Assembly: GCA_947588705.1 (NCBI GenBank)
Contig: CANPYT010000008.1
Span: forward strand, 1-63,877
Direction of reading: 5' to 3'
DNA: 63,877 nt
Source of the DNA: an uncultured Acetatifactor sp.
Lineage (GTDB): Bacteria; Bacillota; Clostridia; Lachnospirales; Lachnospiraceae
The notes under the pieces are model-generated. The model was not told the origin of the DNA. It saw nothing but the letters and a program-made list of their open reading frames with translations, and ran no database searches. Positions within the stretch are counted from its first letter, which is position 1; each line of letters begins with the position of its first letter. The translations under genes were made by a program, and so were the position numbers. Below, in pieces: positions 25,262 through 33,847 of the stretch.

Positions 25262-26191
25262 ATGGCAGGACAAGTGGAAACGGAAGATCACAGGAGGCAG
25301 AAAACGCTGGATGTCATCGGAGGCAGGCGTAACCCATATCTGGTGGATTATGAGGAGCAGCTGAGGCTGCGCAGGGAAATGGGGCGGGAGCCACGGAGAC
25401 GGATGGCGGAACCCGAGCGGACGAACAGGAGGCGGGAAGAAAATTTTTCTCAGGAAAGCCGTGCCAGGCGGCAGGCGAAACGCAGGAGGATCGTCCGGCG
25501 TCAGAGAATAGCGGTAGGGCTGTGGCTGGCCTGCATCCTGCTCTTGTCGTTTATGATCCTGAGCGGGAATCTGGAGGCTTCCAGCGAAAAACGCGATGAC
25601 AGCCGGGCTTCCTTCCCGAAAGAGGAGGGTGAAGTGCCTGCGCAGAGCGGCAGCGTCATGATCCAGGGTCTTCCGGCGGATGTCTTTGACAGGCATCCGG
25701 CGTGGACGGAAGATTTTCTCACCACCAACGAATATTCCCGGCCCGGGGATGCGCTGGAGGAAGTGGAAAGTATCTTTGTGCACTATACGGCGAATCCCGG
25801 CACCAGCGCCGCTCAAAACCGCAGTTATTTCGAGCAGCAGAAAGACACGCACGAGCGCAGCGTCAGCGCCCATTTCATCATAGGGTATGAAGGGGAGATC
25901 TTACAGTGTATCCCGCTGAATGAAATTGCCTATGCGGTCCAGACGCGAAACTTTGATTCTGTCTCCATTGAGTGCTGCTACCTGGAAAAAGACGGTTCTT
26001 TTACCCAGGAGACCTATGACGCCCTGATATCCCTGCTGGCATGGCTTGCGGATGCGTATGATCTGGACACGGACGATATCCTGCGCCACTATGACTGCGG
26101 CGGAAAGAAATGCCCGCTGTATTATACGGAAAATCCGAGTGCCTGGGAAAAGCTGAAGGAGGATGTAAAGGAGATGAGGGAAGACAGTTGA
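25262..26191 (+). CDS. Membrane-anchored N-acetylmuramoyl-L-alanine amidase (amidase_2)
   Basis: This 309-residue protein has an Arg/Glu-rich cytoplasmic N-terminus (about 80 residues), one transmembrane segment (about 83-102) and an extracellular amidase_2 (PGRP-like) domain. Zinc ligands are suggested by FVHYTANPG, HFIIGYEG and RHYDCGGKKCPLYY. It should cut the bond between MurNAc and L-Ala of peptidoglycan. GTGTCGGT gives only a poor ribosome binding site before ATG 25262. It is preceded by a terminator and an AT-rich stretch, so it probably has its own promoter. Confidence 0.85.
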   Translation: MAGQVETEDHRRQKTLDVIGGRRNPYLVDYEEQLRLRREMGREPRRRMAEPERTNRRREENFSQESRARRQAKRRRIVRRQRIAVGLWLACILLLSFMILSGNLEASSEKRDDSRASFPKEEGEVPAQSGSVMIQGLPADVFDRHPAWTEDFLTTNEYSRPGDALEEVESIFVHYTANPGTSAAQNRSYFEQQKDTHERSVSAHFIIGYEGEILQCIPLNEIAYAVQTRNFDSVSIECCYLEKDGSFTQETYDALISLLAWLADAYDLDTDDILRHYDCGGKKCPLYYTENPSAWEKLKEDVKEMREDS

Positions 26192-26296
26192 AACGGCTTG
26201 CGCTGGCTCCCTATATTTGATAAAATAAGCATGAGAACACCGGGGTCACACGGAGATGCGTATGCGGACGTGGTCTTGGAAAGGCATGGTGCAGGA

Positions 26297-26965
26297 ATGA
26301 ATATTTTATCGCCGTCGATTTTGGCCGCTGATTTTTGCAGGCTGGGGGAACAGATAAAAGAGGTGGAAGCTGGGGGAGCGGATCATCTGCATTTCGATGT
26401 GATGGATGGACTGTTTGTGCCGTCTATCTCTTTTGGAATGCCGGTGCTGTCTTCCATCCGCAGGAACACGGAACTGTTTCTGGATGTGCACCTGATGATC
26501 GAGAAGCCAGAGCGGTACATAGAGGAATTTGCCCGCTGCGGCGCGGATCTGATCAACTTCCATATTGAGTCCACAGAGGATGTGGAAGGAACCATACAAA
26601 AGATCCGGAATCTGGGGAAAAAGGTTGGGATCACGGTAAAACCCGCGACTCCCGCGGAGGCGGTGGAGCCATACCTGGATCTGGTGGACATGATCCTGGT
26701 GATGACGGTGGAGCCGGGATTCGGGGGGCAGAAGCTGCTCCCCCACTGCCTGGAAAAGGTCAGCGCCATCCGGAAGATGGCCGATGTACGGAGGTGCAGC
26801 CTGGATATTGAAGTGGATGGGGGAATAGACAGAGATAATATCCTTCATGCCATACAGGCGGGGGCAAATGTGATCGTGGCGGGGTCTGCGGTGTTCCGGG
26901 GTAATGTGTCGGATAATGTGAAGGCGCTTTTGGAAAGGATGAGGGAGAAGACCGTATGCAGTTAA
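26297..26965 (+). CDS. rpe: Ribulose-phosphate 3-epimerase
   Basis: This 222-residue TIM-barrel enzyme interconverts ribulose 5-phosphate and xylulose 5-phosphate. Typical motifs: LSPSILAADFCRLGEQIKEV, HFDVMDGLFVPSISFG, DVHLMIEKPERYI, VMTVEPGFGGQKL, EVDGGIDRDN and VAGSAVFRG. ATG 26297 begins the conserved N-terminus; GGAAAGG is about 11 bases upstream. It overlaps the next gene by 10 bases. Confidence 0.94.
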   Translation: MNILSPSILAADFCRLGEQIKEVEAGGADHLHFDVMDGLFVPSISFGMPVLSSIRRNTELFLDVHLMIEKPERYIEEFARCGADLINFHIESTEDVEGTIQKIRNLGKKVGITVKPATPAEAVEPYLDLVDMILVMTVEPGFGGQKLLPHCLEKVSAIRKMADVRRCSLDIEVDGGIDRDNILHAIQAGANVIVAGSAVFRGNVSDNVKALLERMREKTVCS

Positions 26966-27633
26966 ATGGAATAGGAGATTATCACCGCGCGGAACAGCAT
27001 CAGGTGACCCGGTGTCTGCACGATCACGAGAGCACCCTGAAAGGCGGGGCCGGGCTGCAGATCAAGCCAGGCGCCACTGCAAGCCAGACGCTGCAGCAAA
27101 AGGTACAGCAGCCGGAATTTTCACTGGCAGACTGGCTCAGGCAGATCCTGCAGCGAGGCAGGCAGCGGCTTTTGGGGCTCTGGAACGGCGCGGAAACGGT
27201 GTCCGGCGGAGAAAAAGCGGCGAAGGGCGAAGCCTCGTCGGCAGCGCCGCAATTAAATGACAATAATGTCGCAAATGCCCAGGGAACTGTTGACAGGGCG
27301 GCTATCCTTCAGAACAATCCCTTTTTTTCCGCGGTGGCGGAGCCGCCAAAGGCGTCGGGGGCAACCCTGATGCGAAAGATCAGGTTAAAGTGTAAAAGCG
27401 TGGCGGGACAGCTGTCCAGGCATCTGCCGGAGCGTTTTTATAATTTACAGAAAAAATTCCAGAAGAAGGGATCTTCCCAGGCAAAAAAGGAAAATCCCCG
27501 GGAAGATCTCCGCAGGCGCAGCAAATACCGGGAAGATCAGCTGGAAATCGACTGCGTACTCACGGACGAAAGCTATCTGCTGGATTCCTATGACAGAAGG
27601 GGCGAGTACAGCCAGCTGACCACAAAGAAATAG
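26956..27633 (+). CDS. Hypothetical protein overlapping rpe
   Basis: This 225-residue protein is not recognised. It starts at ATG 26956 inside the end of rpe, so it is probably translationally coupled. It is rich in Gln, Lys, Arg and Ala, has no membrane segment or signal peptide, and looks partly disordered, with more ordered segments near residues 45-75 (FSLADWLRQILQRGRQRLLGLW) and a basic stretch near 145-190. The C-terminal end is acidic with YLLDSYDRRGEYSQL. No metabolic role can be assigned. Confidence 0.6.
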   Translation: MQLNGIGDYHRAEQHQVTRCLHDHESTLKGGAGLQIKPGATASQTLQQKVQQPEFSLADWLRQILQRGRQRLLGLWNGAETVSGGEKAAKGEASSAAPQLNDNNVANAQGTVDRAAILQNNPFFSAVAEPPKASGATLMRKIRLKCKSVAGQLSRHLPERFYNLQKKFQKKGSSQAKKENPREDLRRRSKYREDQLEIDCVLTDESYLLDSYDRRGEYSQLTTKK

Positions 27634-27659
27634 GGCGGCAAAATAAAAGAAAACGGGGA

Positions 27660-27688
27660 TTGACAAAGGGCGGGAAACTGTGTTACCC
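27660..27688 (+). promoter_or_regulatory. Promoter of the metG T-box transcript
   Basis: A perfect TTGACA is followed after 17 bases by the weak TTACCC, itself preceded by TGTG. Confidence 0.55.
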
Positions 27689-27723
27689 TGAATTTTAAGC
27701 AATTATGTAATATATAAAACGCA

Positions 27724-28050
27724 GTGATAAGGAAGAGTACACGTCGCGGACGCTTTACAGAGAACATTCCGGACATTACGGGGTTTTTGGAAACCGCGGA
27801 AAGGAAACGGCTGAGAGGAATGGGGCATAGGACGTGGAACATGGCCTTTGAGCAGCGCACCGAGCCGCAGGGCAGTGCCCGCGGTAAGGCTGCGACAGGT
27901 TCCGCCTGTTATAGCGGACAAGGTTATCGACCTGGAGAGGTCCGTTCTGTCAGGGAACGGATAAAGAGAAGTGGTACCGCGGGTTTTAAGGGCTCGCCTT
28001 CTCGTATATGCAGGAATGCAGATGCGGGAGGGCGGGCCTGTTTTGATCCC
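27724..28050 (+). promoter_or_regulatory. T-box riboswitch (methionine) in the metG leader
   Basis: The leader has the T-box landmarks: GGAAGAGTA early in stem I, a CAGAGA element, and the T-box core AAGTGGTACCGCGG at about 27969-27982. The UGG-U bulge would pair with the ACCA end of uncharged tRNA. The specifier is probably ATG at 27841-27843 (in AACATGGCC). The antiterminator GAGAAG/CTTCTC (27966-27971 with 27998-28003) excludes a terminator made of 27990-28007 and 28022-28039, followed by GTTTTG. Low charged tRNA-Met should therefore allow metG transcription. Confidence 0.92.
27990..28044 (+). terminator. T-box terminator hairpin
   Basis: GGGCTCGCCTTCTCGTAT pairs imperfectly, with G-T pairs, to ATGCGGGAGGGCGGGCC and is followed by TGTTTTG. 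It shares bases with the antiterminator. Confidence 0.65.
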
Positions 28051-28077
28051 CGGGCAGAAGGAAAGGAGAAGTCAGAA

Positions 28078-30090
28078 ATGCAGAATAAGGGATCCTATTA
28101 TCTGACTACGGCGATCGCCTATACCTCGGGCAAGCCGCATATCGGCAACAATTATGAGGTCGTGCTGGCAGACAGTATTGCGCGTTACAAGAGAAAGGAA
28201 GGCTATGAAGTTTTTTTCCAGACAGGCACGGACGAACATGGCCAGAAGATCGAGATAAAGGCCCAGGAGGCGGGGGTGACGCCGAAGGAATATGTGGACC
28301 GCGTGGCAGGCGAGATCAGGGGCCTCTGTGATCTTTTGAACATTTCCTACGACAAGTTTATCCGCACTACAGACGCCTCCCACGAGCGTCAGGTGCAGAA
28401 GATGTTTAAGCGTTTTTATGACCAGGGGGATATTTATAAGGGATCTTACGAGGGAATGTACTGTACCCCCTGCGAGTCCTTCTGGACGGAGCTGCAGCTT
28501 GTGGACGGCAAATGCCCCGACTGCGGCAGGGAGGTAAAGCCGGCCAAAGAGGAAGCTTATTTCTTCCGCATGAGCAAATACACGGACAGGCTGATCCAAT
28601 ATATCAATGAGCATCCTGAGTTTATTCAGCCGGTCTCCCGGAAAAATGAGATGATGAACAATTTCCTGCTGCCCGGCCTGCAGGATCTGTGTTTGTCCAG
28701 GACATCGTTCCGGTGGGGCATCCCTGTGGATTTCGACGATCGTCATGTGGTATATGTGTGGTTTGACGCGTTGACCAACTATATCACGGGCATCGGCTAT
28801 GACGCGGACGGAGACAGCTCGGAGCAGTATAAAAAGCTATGGCCTGCGGATCTGCATCTGGTCGGGAAGGACATTATCCGCTTCCACACGATCTACTGGC
28901 CCATTTTCCTGATGGCCCTGGGGGAACCCCTTCCCAAGCAGATATTCGGACATCCCTGGCTGATGATGAACGGCGGAAAGATGAGCAAATCCAAGGGCAA
29001 CGTGATCTATGCGGACGATCTGGTGGAGTTTTTTGGGGTGGACGCCGTCCGGTATTATGTGCTCCATGAGACCCCGTATGAAAATGACGGAAATGTCACA
29101 TGGGAGCTGATCGCGGAGAAGACCAATGCGGATCTGGCCAACACACTGGGGAATCTGGTGAATCGGACCGTCTCCATGAGCAACAAGTATTTCGGAGGGA
29201 TCGTGGAGAACAAGGATGTCCGGCTGTCAGAGAACGACAGGGCGATCGATGAGGATCTGAAGAATACTGTGACCGGCGCATACGGGCAGTGCCAGGCCCA
29301 GATGGAGAGCCTGCGGGTGGCGGACGCCCTGACGGAGATCTTCGGGATATTTAAAAGATGCAACAAATATATCGATGAGACGGAGCCCTGGGTGCTGGGC
29401 AAGGAGAAGGACAGTGACCCGGCTAAGGGAGGCCGCCTTGCTACGGTACTGTACAATCTGGTGGAAAGCATTCTGATAGGCGCTTCGCTGCTGGAGCCCT
29501 TTATGCCGGAAACTTCCGGCAAGATCGCGTCTCAGCTGGGGGCGGAGCTCAGGGAGTTTGATATGCTCGGGCGGTTCGGGCTTTATCCCAACGGGAACAG
29601 GGTGACAGACAAGCCGGAGATCCTGTTTGCGAGGCTGGACATGAAGGAAGTGGAAAAGCGGGAGGCCGAGATCGCCGAAGCCCAGAAAGCCGAGACCGCC
29701 GAAAAGGCGGGAGGGCAGGAGGAAAACGGCGAAGGGCAGCCGGTCGTCGATCTCGAGGCGAAGCCTGAGATCACATATGAGGATTTTGCAAAACTGCAGT
29801 TCCAGGTGGGGGAGATCATCGCCTGCGAAGCGGTGCCAAAGTCCAAAAAGCTGTTGTGCAGCCAGGTGAAGATCGGCAGTCAGGTGAAACAGATCGTGTC
29901 CGGCATCAAGGCCCATTATTCGCCGGAAGAAATGGTGGGGAAAAAGGTGATGGTGCTGGTGAACCTGAAGCCGGCTGTCCTCGCGGGAGTGAAATCGGAG
30001 GGAATGCTGCTGTGCGCCGAGGACCAGGAGGGAAATCTGGCGCTGATGACGCCGGAGAAGGCGATGCCCGCGGGCGCGGAGATCTGTTAA
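28078..30090 (+). CDS. metG: Methionyl-tRNA synthetase with C-terminal tRNA-binding domain
   Basis: This 670-residue class I synthetase has the HIGH-type motif PHIGN, a zinc knuckle (CTPC...CPDC near residues 127-150), KMSKSKG at about 301 and a C-terminal EMAP/Trbp111-like domain (about 565-670) for dimerisation and tRNA binding. A Glu/Ala-rich linker (about 520-565) joins them. AAAGGAG precedes ATG 28078. The upstream frame is open but belongs to the T-box leader. Confidence 0.95.
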   Translation: MQNKGSYYLTTAIAYTSGKPHIGNNYEVVLADSIARYKRKEGYEVFFQTGTDEHGQKIEIKAQEAGVTPKEYVDRVAGEIRGLCDLLNISYDKFIRTTDASHERQVQKMFKRFYDQGDIYKGSYEGMYCTPCESFWTELQLVDGKCPDCGREVKPAKEEAYFFRMSKYTDRLIQYINEHPEFIQPVSRKNEMMNNFLLPGLQDLCLSRTSFRWGIPVDFDDRHVVYVWFDALTNYITGIGYDADGDSSEQYKKLWPADLHLVGKDIIRFHTIYWPIFLMALGEPLPKQIFGHPWLMMNGGKMSKSKGNVIYADDLVEFFGVDAVRYYVLHETPYENDGNVTWELIAEKTNADLANTLGNLVNRTVSMSNKYFGGIVENKDVRLSENDRAIDEDLKNTVTGAYGQCQAQMESLRVADALTEIFGIFKRCNKYIDETEPWVLGKEKDSDPAKGGRLATVLYNLVESILIGASLLEPFMPETSGKIASQLGAELREFDMLGRFGLYPNGNRVTDKPEILFARLDMKEVEKREAEIAEAQKAETAEKAGGQEENGEGQPVVDLEAKPEITYEDFAKLQFQVGEIIACEAVPKSKKLLCSQVKIGSQVKQIVSGIKAHYSPEEMVGKKVMVLVNLKPAVLAGVKSEGMLLCAEDQEGNLALMTPEKAMPAGAEIC

Positions 30091-30247
30091 TAGTAAACTA
30101 TTTATAAATTTTGCAAAAGAGGGCTTAAAATTTTGTCCAAAATGCGTTATACTTAGAGAACATCTGTATAACACGTGAACGTAGCCGTTTATCGGGAGCG
30201 TTGGAGGATAAAGCGGCGGAAAGACAGATAGAGCGAAGAGGTAAGGC

Positions 30248-31201
30248 ATGGTCAAAGAAGAATTCTATTATGATTCCAGGGATGGGATCAGCAAGCTGCA
30301 TGCGGTGCGCTATACCCCCGACGAAGAGGAGGAGGTCCGTTGTGTAGTGCAGATCGTGCACGGCATGGCTGAATATGTGGAGCGTTACGAGGAATTTGCC
30401 GAATACCTGACTTCTAAGGGGATCGTGGTCACCGGTGAGGATCACATGGGCCATGGCAAATCTGTGGGAAAGGACGGTAAGTTTGGCTATTTCTGTGAAC
30501 AGGATCCCGCCACGGTGCTGGTGCGGGATGTGCACAGGCTGAAAAAGGCGACCCAGGCAATTTACCCCAATGTGCCGTATATCATCATGGGGCACAGTAT
30601 GGGCTCCTTTATTGCGCGTAACTACATGTTTCGCTATGGAACGGGCATTACGGCGGCTGTGATCATGGGAACCGGAATGCAGGGGAAAGAATTGATCTCT
30701 GTCTCGAAAATGATCGCGGGGATCCAGAAGCTGATCTTCGGCTCCAAGCATGTCAGCGAGCTGCTTGACAAGCTGGCGTTTGGCGCCTATAACAAGGAGA
30801 TCCAGAACCCAAGGACAAAGTTCGACTGGCTGTCAAGGGATGCGGAAAGGGTGGACAAATATATTCAGGATCCGCTCTGCGGGTTTACGTTTACGGTCAA
30901 TGGTTTCGCCACGATCTTCGAACTGATCTACAGACTGCACCGGGAGGAAAACCTGGAGAGGATACCGAGCGAAATGCCGGTGCTGCTGCTCTCCGGAACG
31001 GCGGATCCGGTCGGAGATTATGGGCGGGGCGTCCGTAAGACATATGATTCCCTGAAGGCGGCCGGAATGTCCAGGCTGCAGATGAAACTGTACGAAGGGG
31101 GAAGGCACGAGCTGCTGAACGAGACCAACCGGAACGCTGTGGCGGAAGACATTTACAAATGGATCGAGGAAACCGTGCTGCAGGACAAACGGCAGGAGTA
31201 A
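30248..31201 (+). CDS. Alpha/beta hydrolase (monoacylglycerol-lipase-like)
   Basis: This 317-residue protein has the serine hydrolase fold: nucleophile elbow GHSMGS, oxyanion region IVHGMAEYVERY, acid LLSGTADPVGDYG and a late His in GGRHELLNE. These match the monoglyceride lipase/lysophospholipase (hydrolase_4) family. It should hydrolyse a lipid or ester in the cytoplasm; the substrate is inferred. The next gene starts two bases after its stop. Confidence 0.82.
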   Translation: MVKEEFYYDSRDGISKLHAVRYTPDEEEEVRCVVQIVHGMAEYVERYEEFAEYLTSKGIVVTGEDHMGHGKSVGKDGKFGYFCEQDPATVLVRDVHRLKKATQAIYPNVPYIIMGHSMGSFIARNYMFRYGTGITAAVIMGTGMQGKELISVSKMIAGIQKLIFGSKHVSELLDKLAFGAYNKEIQNPRTKFDWLSRDAERVDKYIQDPLCGFTFTVNGFATIFELIYRLHREENLERIPSEMPVLLLSGTADPVGDYGRGVRKTYDSLKAAGMSRLQMKLYEGGRHELLNETNRNAVAEDIYKWIEETVLQDKRQE

Positions 31202-31203
31202 AG

Positions 31204-31686
31204 ATGGAAGAGAGCGTGGGCGTACCTTATGAGGTCAGATGGGCCAGAAAGAACGAGTGGGCCCCGGCCATGAACATGATCTGGCGCACCTTCCTGGAAT
31301 TTGACGGGAAGGATTACACCGAGGAAGGGATCCGGAATTTTTTTGATTTTATTACAGATACCGAGCTATATGACGCGTTTGTGCGGGGAGAATACCAGAT
31401 GATGGTGGCGCTGCGGAGCGGCAGGGTCATCGGGGCGGGGTCTCTCAGGAACAGAAACCATCTGTCGCTGCTGTTCGTGGACGGCGCGTACCATCATATG
31501 GGCGTGGGCAGCGCTATATTGATTCGGCTATGCGATTATCTGGAGCGGGAGATGGGGGAACGGTATATGTCTCTGCGGGCGGCCCCCTATGCCGTGGAGT
31601 TCTATCACAAGCTGGGATTTCGCACGGTGAAGCCTGAGGAGGAATTTTCCGGCATACGGGTAACCACTATGATAAAGATGTTGTAA
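31204..31686 (+). CDS. GNAT-family N-acetyltransferase
   Basis: This 160-residue protein has the GNAT acetyl-CoA signature LLFVDGAYHHMGVGSAIL (V-x-x-x-x-H-x-x-G-V-G-x-x-L) and the C-terminal FYHKLGFR. It transfers an acetyl group to an unknown amine. CAGGAG overlapping the previous stop serves as ribosome binding site for ATG 31204. Confidence 0.85.
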   Translation: MEESVGVPYEVRWARKNEWAPAMNMIWRTFLEFDGKDYTEEGIRNFFDFITDTELYDAFVRGEYQMMVALRSGRVIGAGSLRNRNHLSLLFVDGAYHHMGVGSAILIRLCDYLEREMGERYMSLRAAPYAVEFYHKLGFRTVKPEEEFSGIRVTTMIKML

Positions 31687-31715
31687 GCCGCCGGGGCGGC
31701 AGAATGTGAGGAACT

Positions 31716-32423
31716 ATGAAATTTTTAGATATTGACAGCCCGTTGATGCAGGCCCTGAGCAAGGTAGCCGACCTGTTATGGTTGAATGTGCTGACCGTGA
31801 TCTGCTGTATTCCTATTATCACGGCGGGGGCGTCTCTTACCGCGATGAATTACATGGCGATGAAGATCGTTCGGAACGAGGAATGCTATATCTCCAGGGG
31901 ATTCTTTAAGTCCTTTAAGGAAAATTTTAAGCAGAGCACAGTGATCTGGCTGATCCTGCTGGTAGTCATCGCTATTCTTGCGGGCGATTTTTTCATCATC
32001 AATAATTCCGGGATCCAGTTTAATGTTGTTATGCAGACGCTGATCTGCGTGGCGGCTATCTTTGTGGCTTTTACCGCGATGTATGTGTTTCAGGTGCAGG
32101 CAAAGTTTCAGAACAGCATAAAGGGAACCCTGAAAAATGCTTTTTTGATGAGTATCATGCAGTTTCCCAAGACCATTGTCATGATGGTGGCGTATTTGGT
32201 TCCGGTGCTTTTATTCCTCTATGTTTACCAGGTGATCCCTATCGTTCTGCTCTTCGGCCTTTCCGCGCCCGCCTGGGTGTCCGCAAAGCTGAACAACAAA
32301 CTGTTCAAAAAGCTGGAGGACAGAATCAGGGAGGCACAGCCGGTTCAGGAGACGGAACAGGAGGATGAGAGGATCTTTAAGGATGAATTGGAACCGGCGC
32401 TGCAGGATAAGACGGAGCAGTGA
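31716..32423 (+). CDS. YesL-like membrane protein (DUF624)
   Basis: This 235-residue protein has four to five membrane segments (about residues 18-40, 75-95, 105-125, 155-190) and the DUF624 pattern LLWLNVLTVICCIPIITAGASLTAMNY. YesL-type proteins often lie beside carbohydrate ABC transporter genes; their role is unknown. The C-terminus is acidic and cytoplasmic. The msmX-like ATPase follows after 241 bases. Confidence 0.82.
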   Translation: MKFLDIDSPLMQALSKVADLLWLNVLTVICCIPIITAGASLTAMNYMAMKIVRNEECYISRGFFKSFKENFKQSTVIWLILLVVIAILAGDFFIINNSGIQFNVVMQTLICVAAIFVAFTAMYVFQVQAKFQNSIKGTLKNAFLMSIMQFPKTIVMMVAYLVPVLLFLYVYQVIPIVLLFGLSAPAWVSAKLNNKLFKKLEDRIREAQPVQETEQEDERIFKDELEPALQDKTEQ

Positions 32424-32434
32424 AGGATTGTCGA

Positions 32435-32469
32435 TTTTGCATAATAATAAGATGTTATTTTGTGCAAAA
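32435..32469 (+). other. AT-rich hairpin between the YesL-like gene and the ABC ATPase gene
   Basis: TTTTGCA-T-AATAA pairs with TTATT-T-TG-TGCAAAA. It may be a weak terminator for the upstream gene or an operator; the T-run expected of a terminator is missing. Confidence 0.4.
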
Positions 32470-32664
32470 CAACGGAATTCAGGAAAAAAATTAAACTTTA
32501 TAAGCAATTCTTACAATCTAATCTGAAATCTTTGTGAAATAGTGGTATGGCATTTAGAGTGAATTTTAGCTATACTGAATGTAGCCTTAAGCGGTGTAAG
32601 CCCGTTTAATAAAGAAATAGAGAAATAGCGAAAAAGACATGTACATGAAAGGAGTTAATCAATT

Positions 32665-33777
32665 ATGGCAAGCTTAACATTGACAAATGTCACCAAGGTT
32701 TATCCCAACGGTTTTGAAGCGGTTAAGGATTTCAACCTGGACATTAAGGATCAGGAGTTTATCATCTTCGTAGGCCCTTCCGGATGCGGTAAGTCAACGA
32801 CCCTCCGTATGATCGCAGGACTGGAGGATATCTCTTCCGGTGAGCTGAAGATCGGCGACAGAGTAGTGAACGATGTGGAGCCCAAGGACAGGGATATCGC
32901 GATGGTATTCCAGAACTACGCTCTGTATCCCCATATGTCCGTGTATGATAATATGGCATTCGGCCTGAAACTGAGAAAAGTTCCCAAGGATCAGATCGAC
33001 AAGATGGTTAAGGAGGCGGCAAAGATCCTTGACCTGACTCCTCTCCTGGACCGTAAGCCCAAGGCTCTGTCCGGTGGTCAGAGACAGCGTGTGGCGATGG
33101 GCCGTGCTATCGTGCGTAACCCTAAGGTGTTCCTGATGGATGAGCCTCTGTCCAACCTGGATGCAAAACTTCGTGTACAGATGAGAATTGAGATTGCAAA
33201 GCTGCACCAGAGACTGGGCACCACGATCATCTACGTTACCCATGACCAGACCGAGGCTATGACCCTGGGTACCAGGATCGTAGTTATGAAGGACGGTGTG
33301 ATCCAGCAGGTAGATACGCCTCAGAATCTGTATGAGAAGCCCTGCAACCTGTTCGTGGCAGGATTCATGGGATCTCCTCAGATGAACTTCCTGGATGCGA
33401 CGGTAAAGGTCGTAGGCGATGTCGCAAATCTGGAGATCGCGGGCCACAGCATCCCTCTTCCCGCAGCAAAGTCCAAGAAGCTGATCGAGGGCGGCTATGA
33501 CGGAAAGGTTGTCACCTTTGGTATCCGTCCTGAGGACGTATATGACAATCAGTCATTTATCGAGAGCTCTCCTCAGAGCGTATTCGATTCTACCGTTAAG
33601 GTTTACGAGTTGCTCGGCGCAGAAGTGTATCTGTACTTTGACCTGGAGGAGTTCCAGATCACCGCGAGAGTGGATTCTCGTACCACTGCAAGACCTGGCG
33701 ATACGATCAAGTTTGCGTTCGATGTGGATAAGATCCACGTGTTCGACAAAGAGACCGAGCAGACCATTACAAATTAG
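32665..33777 (+). CDS. Carbohydrate ABC transporter ATPase (MsmX/UgpC type)
   Basis: This 370-residue CUT1-type ATPase has Walker A GPSGCGKST, Q-loop, signature LSGGQRQR, Walker B VFLMDEPLSNLDA, switch His THDQTEAMTLG, and a C-terminal regulatory TOBE domain (about 240-370). In Firmicutes one such MsmX/UgpC ATPase can energise many sugar importers. No permease or binding protein gene is adjacent, which fits a shared ATPase. The gene has its own leader and a strong AAAGGAG ribosome binding site, and its codon use looks highly optimised, suggesting high expression. Confidence 0.92.
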   Translation: MASLTLTNVTKVYPNGFEAVKDFNLDIKDQEFIIFVGPSGCGKSTTLRMIAGLEDISSGELKIGDRVVNDVEPKDRDIAMVFQNYALYPHMSVYDNMAFGLKLRKVPKDQIDKMVKEAAKILDLTPLLDRKPKALSGGQRQRVAMGRAIVRNPKVFLMDEPLSNLDAKLRVQMRIEIAKLHQRLGTTIIYVTHDQTEAMTLGTRIVVMKDGVIQQVDTPQNLYEKPCNLFVAGFMGSPQMNFLDATVKVVGDVANLEIAGHSIPLPAAKSKKLIEGGYDGKVVTFGIRPEDVYDNQSFIESSPQSVFDSTVKVYELLGAEVYLYFDLEEFQITARVDSRTTARPGDTIKFAFDVDKIHVFDKETEQTITN

Positions 33778-33847
33778 TAAGAGTGATCCAAAGGGGTGTT
33801 GGTGACAGCGCCCCTTTTAAATATCAGGAAAGGCCGGGTTAAGGATA

